From Emcibacter nanhaiensis (GTDB lineage: Bacteria; Pseudomonadota; Alphaproteobacteria; Sphingomonadales; Emcibacteraceae): DNA of 64,000 nt. Position 1 is the first letter of the stretch. Every line of letters starts with the position of its first letter. Positions 63,002 to 64,000 of this stretch are shown piece after piece. A program made the position numbers and the translations under genes. The stretch is from contig NZ_VFIY01000015.1 in the NCBI RefSeq assembly GCF_006385175.1, positions 126,501 through 190,500 of the forward strand, read 5' to 3'. The notes beneath the pieces were generated by a model, which saw only the letters and a program-made list of their open reading frames with translations, searched no databases and was not told where the DNA came from.

Positions 63002-64000
63002 TGGACGCCTCCCGTTTCCAGCACGGCGGCGGTGGCGCACAGCCCGCGGTCGTAGTTGATCATGCCATAACCGCTGACAGTGGCGCGTCGCGCGTTCGCG
63101 ACCTGTTGGCCGAGGGCGCTGCCGGTCAGTTGGCGCAGCGCCTCGACCACGCCCATGTAGCCGGCGGCGGAGCCGGCCTGGCCGCAGGACAGCTGACCGC
63201 CGGAACTGTTATGCACCAGCCCGCCGCCGTCCCAGGTCAGCGGGTTGACCCGGGTGAATTCGGCGGCCTTGCCCTTGGCGCAGAATCCCAAGTCCTCCAT
63301 CTGCATCATGGAGATGACCGGATAGTCGTCATAGGTATACAAGAGGTCCATATCTTTTGGCCCCACTCCGGCGCGCTCATACATGGCGGGGGCGAACGTC
63401 TTCCAGCCGGCGCGGTATTGCACGGCATCCTCGTCGCTATAGGCGTTGTGCAGTTCGTCGGCGGCGCGGATTTCCACATACGGCAGCTTCAGGCTTTTCG
63501 CCCGATCCACCGACATGACCAGAAAGGCCTCGGCCCCGGCACAGGGCATGACGCAGTCGAACATATGCAGCGGCCCGGCAATTGGCCGGGCGTCAAGATA
63601 ATCGTCGAGGCTCAGCGGCTTTTTGATCAGGGCATGCTCATAGGCCTGCGCATTATGGCGCTGGGCCAGCGCGATACGGGCGAAATCCTCGCGCCTGGCG
63701 CCAAACTTGTCCATATAGTGTTGGGTGATCAGCGAGAAGGCGCCGTTGGGACCGGGCGCCCCGTAGGGATAGGCCGCGGCGGCAGAAAAAGTGCTGAAGT
63801 TTTCCACCAGTTCCCTGAAGCCTTCTTTTTTGTTGGTGTCGGCGCCGATGCAGGCGATCACCTCCGCGTCTCCGCTTTGCACCGCCCGGGCGGCCCGGCG
63901 CAGCGCCACCACACCGGAGGCGCCGCCGAGCGGGATCTGTTCGATCCAGCGCGGGGTCAGGCTGAAATACTGGGTCAGGGTAATGACGCTATCCGGGGCT
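62998..64000 (-). CDS. Thiolase-family protein (SCP2/Ltp-like), N-terminus beyond the window
   Basis: About 334 residues are visible; the frame remains open to base 64000, so the start and the region where the usual acylated Cys would lie are missing. The C-terminal part has MQMEDLGFCAKGKAAEF, then HNSSGGQLSCGQAGSAAGY in place of the usual GHP-containing loop. That matches the acetyl-CoA acetyltransferase-like/SCP2 group that pairs with DUF35. It is the first visible gene of the minus-strand operon and could perform a thiolytic or retro-aldol shortening of an acyl-CoA side chain. Confidence 0.85.
   Translation of the reverse strand, partial: APDSVITLTQYFSLTPRWIEQIPLGGASGVVALRRAARAVQSGDAEVIACIGADTNKKEGFRELVENFSTFSAAAAYPYGAPGPNGAFSLITQHYMDKFGARREDFARIALAQRHNAQAYEHALIKKPLSLDDYLDARPIAGPLHMFDCVMPCAGAEAFLVMSVDRAKSLKLPYVEIRAADELHNAYSDEDAVQYRAGWKTFAPAMYERAGVGPKDMDLLYTYDDYPVISMMQMEDLGFCAKGKAAEFTRVNPLTWDGGGLVHNSSGGQLSCGQAGSAAGYMGVVEALRQLTGSALGQQVANARRATVSGYGMINYDRGLCATAAVLETGGVQ

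Overview
The window is a 64 kb piece of a chromosome from an aerobic, Gram-negative heterotroph, most likely an alphaproteobacterium. The reasons are the protocatechuate 4,5-cleavage (lig-type) genes, two large TonB-dependent receptors, a class I PHA synthase, tight ATGA-overlapping operons and GC-rich coding DNA with AT-rich promoters. A sphingomonad or Kordiimonadales/Emcibacterales-like genus would fit, but the order is a guess. I saw no rRNA, tRNA, insertion sequence, phage gene or CRISPR array. The window looks like a densely packed catabolic region rather than a mobile island.

Region 1 (1-10.3 kb) is a protocatechuate factory. It holds the 3' part of pobA (4-hydroxybenzoate to protocatechuate), a LysR regulator with two DNA-binding domains, and a nine-gene operon ligK-ligU-DUF1932-ligJ-ligI-ligA-ligB-ligC-AKR. 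The operon carries every step from protocatechuate to pyruvate and oxaloacetate and ends at a strong terminator. Region 2 (10.3-25 kb) has a TonB receptor, a GMC oxidoreductase with a Tat-exported small subunit, a MarR/flavin-monooxygenase divergon, a MacB-like ABC/HlyD efflux set, a PhzF-like isomerase and a second TonB receptor. Region 3 (25.3-31.5 kb) is a ferulate cluster: vanillin dehydrogenase, a MarR regulator, feruloyl-CoA hydratase/lyase, feruloyl-CoA synthetase and an aromatic-acid MFS importer. It feeds vanillate, and through an O-demethylase not in this window, the protocatechuate operon.

Region 4 (31.5-47.5 kb) has PHA synthase, a PatZ-like acyl-CoA synthetase/acetyltransferase, a MarR regulator and an unusual divergent set: an M20 carbamoylase-type hydrolase against an FN3-like membrane protein, a Na+/solute symporter, a 39-residue membrane peptide, an aspartate-carbamoyltransferase-like enzyme and an asparagine synthetase. 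Two small proteins of unknown function, a ZIP transporter and a soluble triple-PAS chemoreceptor follow.

Region 5 (47.5-64 kb) is a second aromatic-acid locus built around CoA chemistry. It has an isatin-hydrolase-like cyclase, MarR, enoyl-CoA hydratase, two acyl-CoA dehydrogenases (one GcdH-like), RidA, an IorA/IorB 2-oxoacid:acceptor oxidoreductase, a second MarR and an old-yellow-enzyme homologue on the plus strand. On the minus strand is an operon for thiolase, DUF35, SDR and a two-subunit Rieske dioxygenase. A PEP-CTERM protein, a Cdd1-like helix-hairpin-helix protein and a GDT1-type Mn/Ca transporter sit between the two. The combination suggests catabolism of an indole or other aryl-acetate/pyruvate compound. 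This is inference. Five MarR genes and several nested palindromes in AT-rich intergenic DNA suggest control mainly by local repressors.
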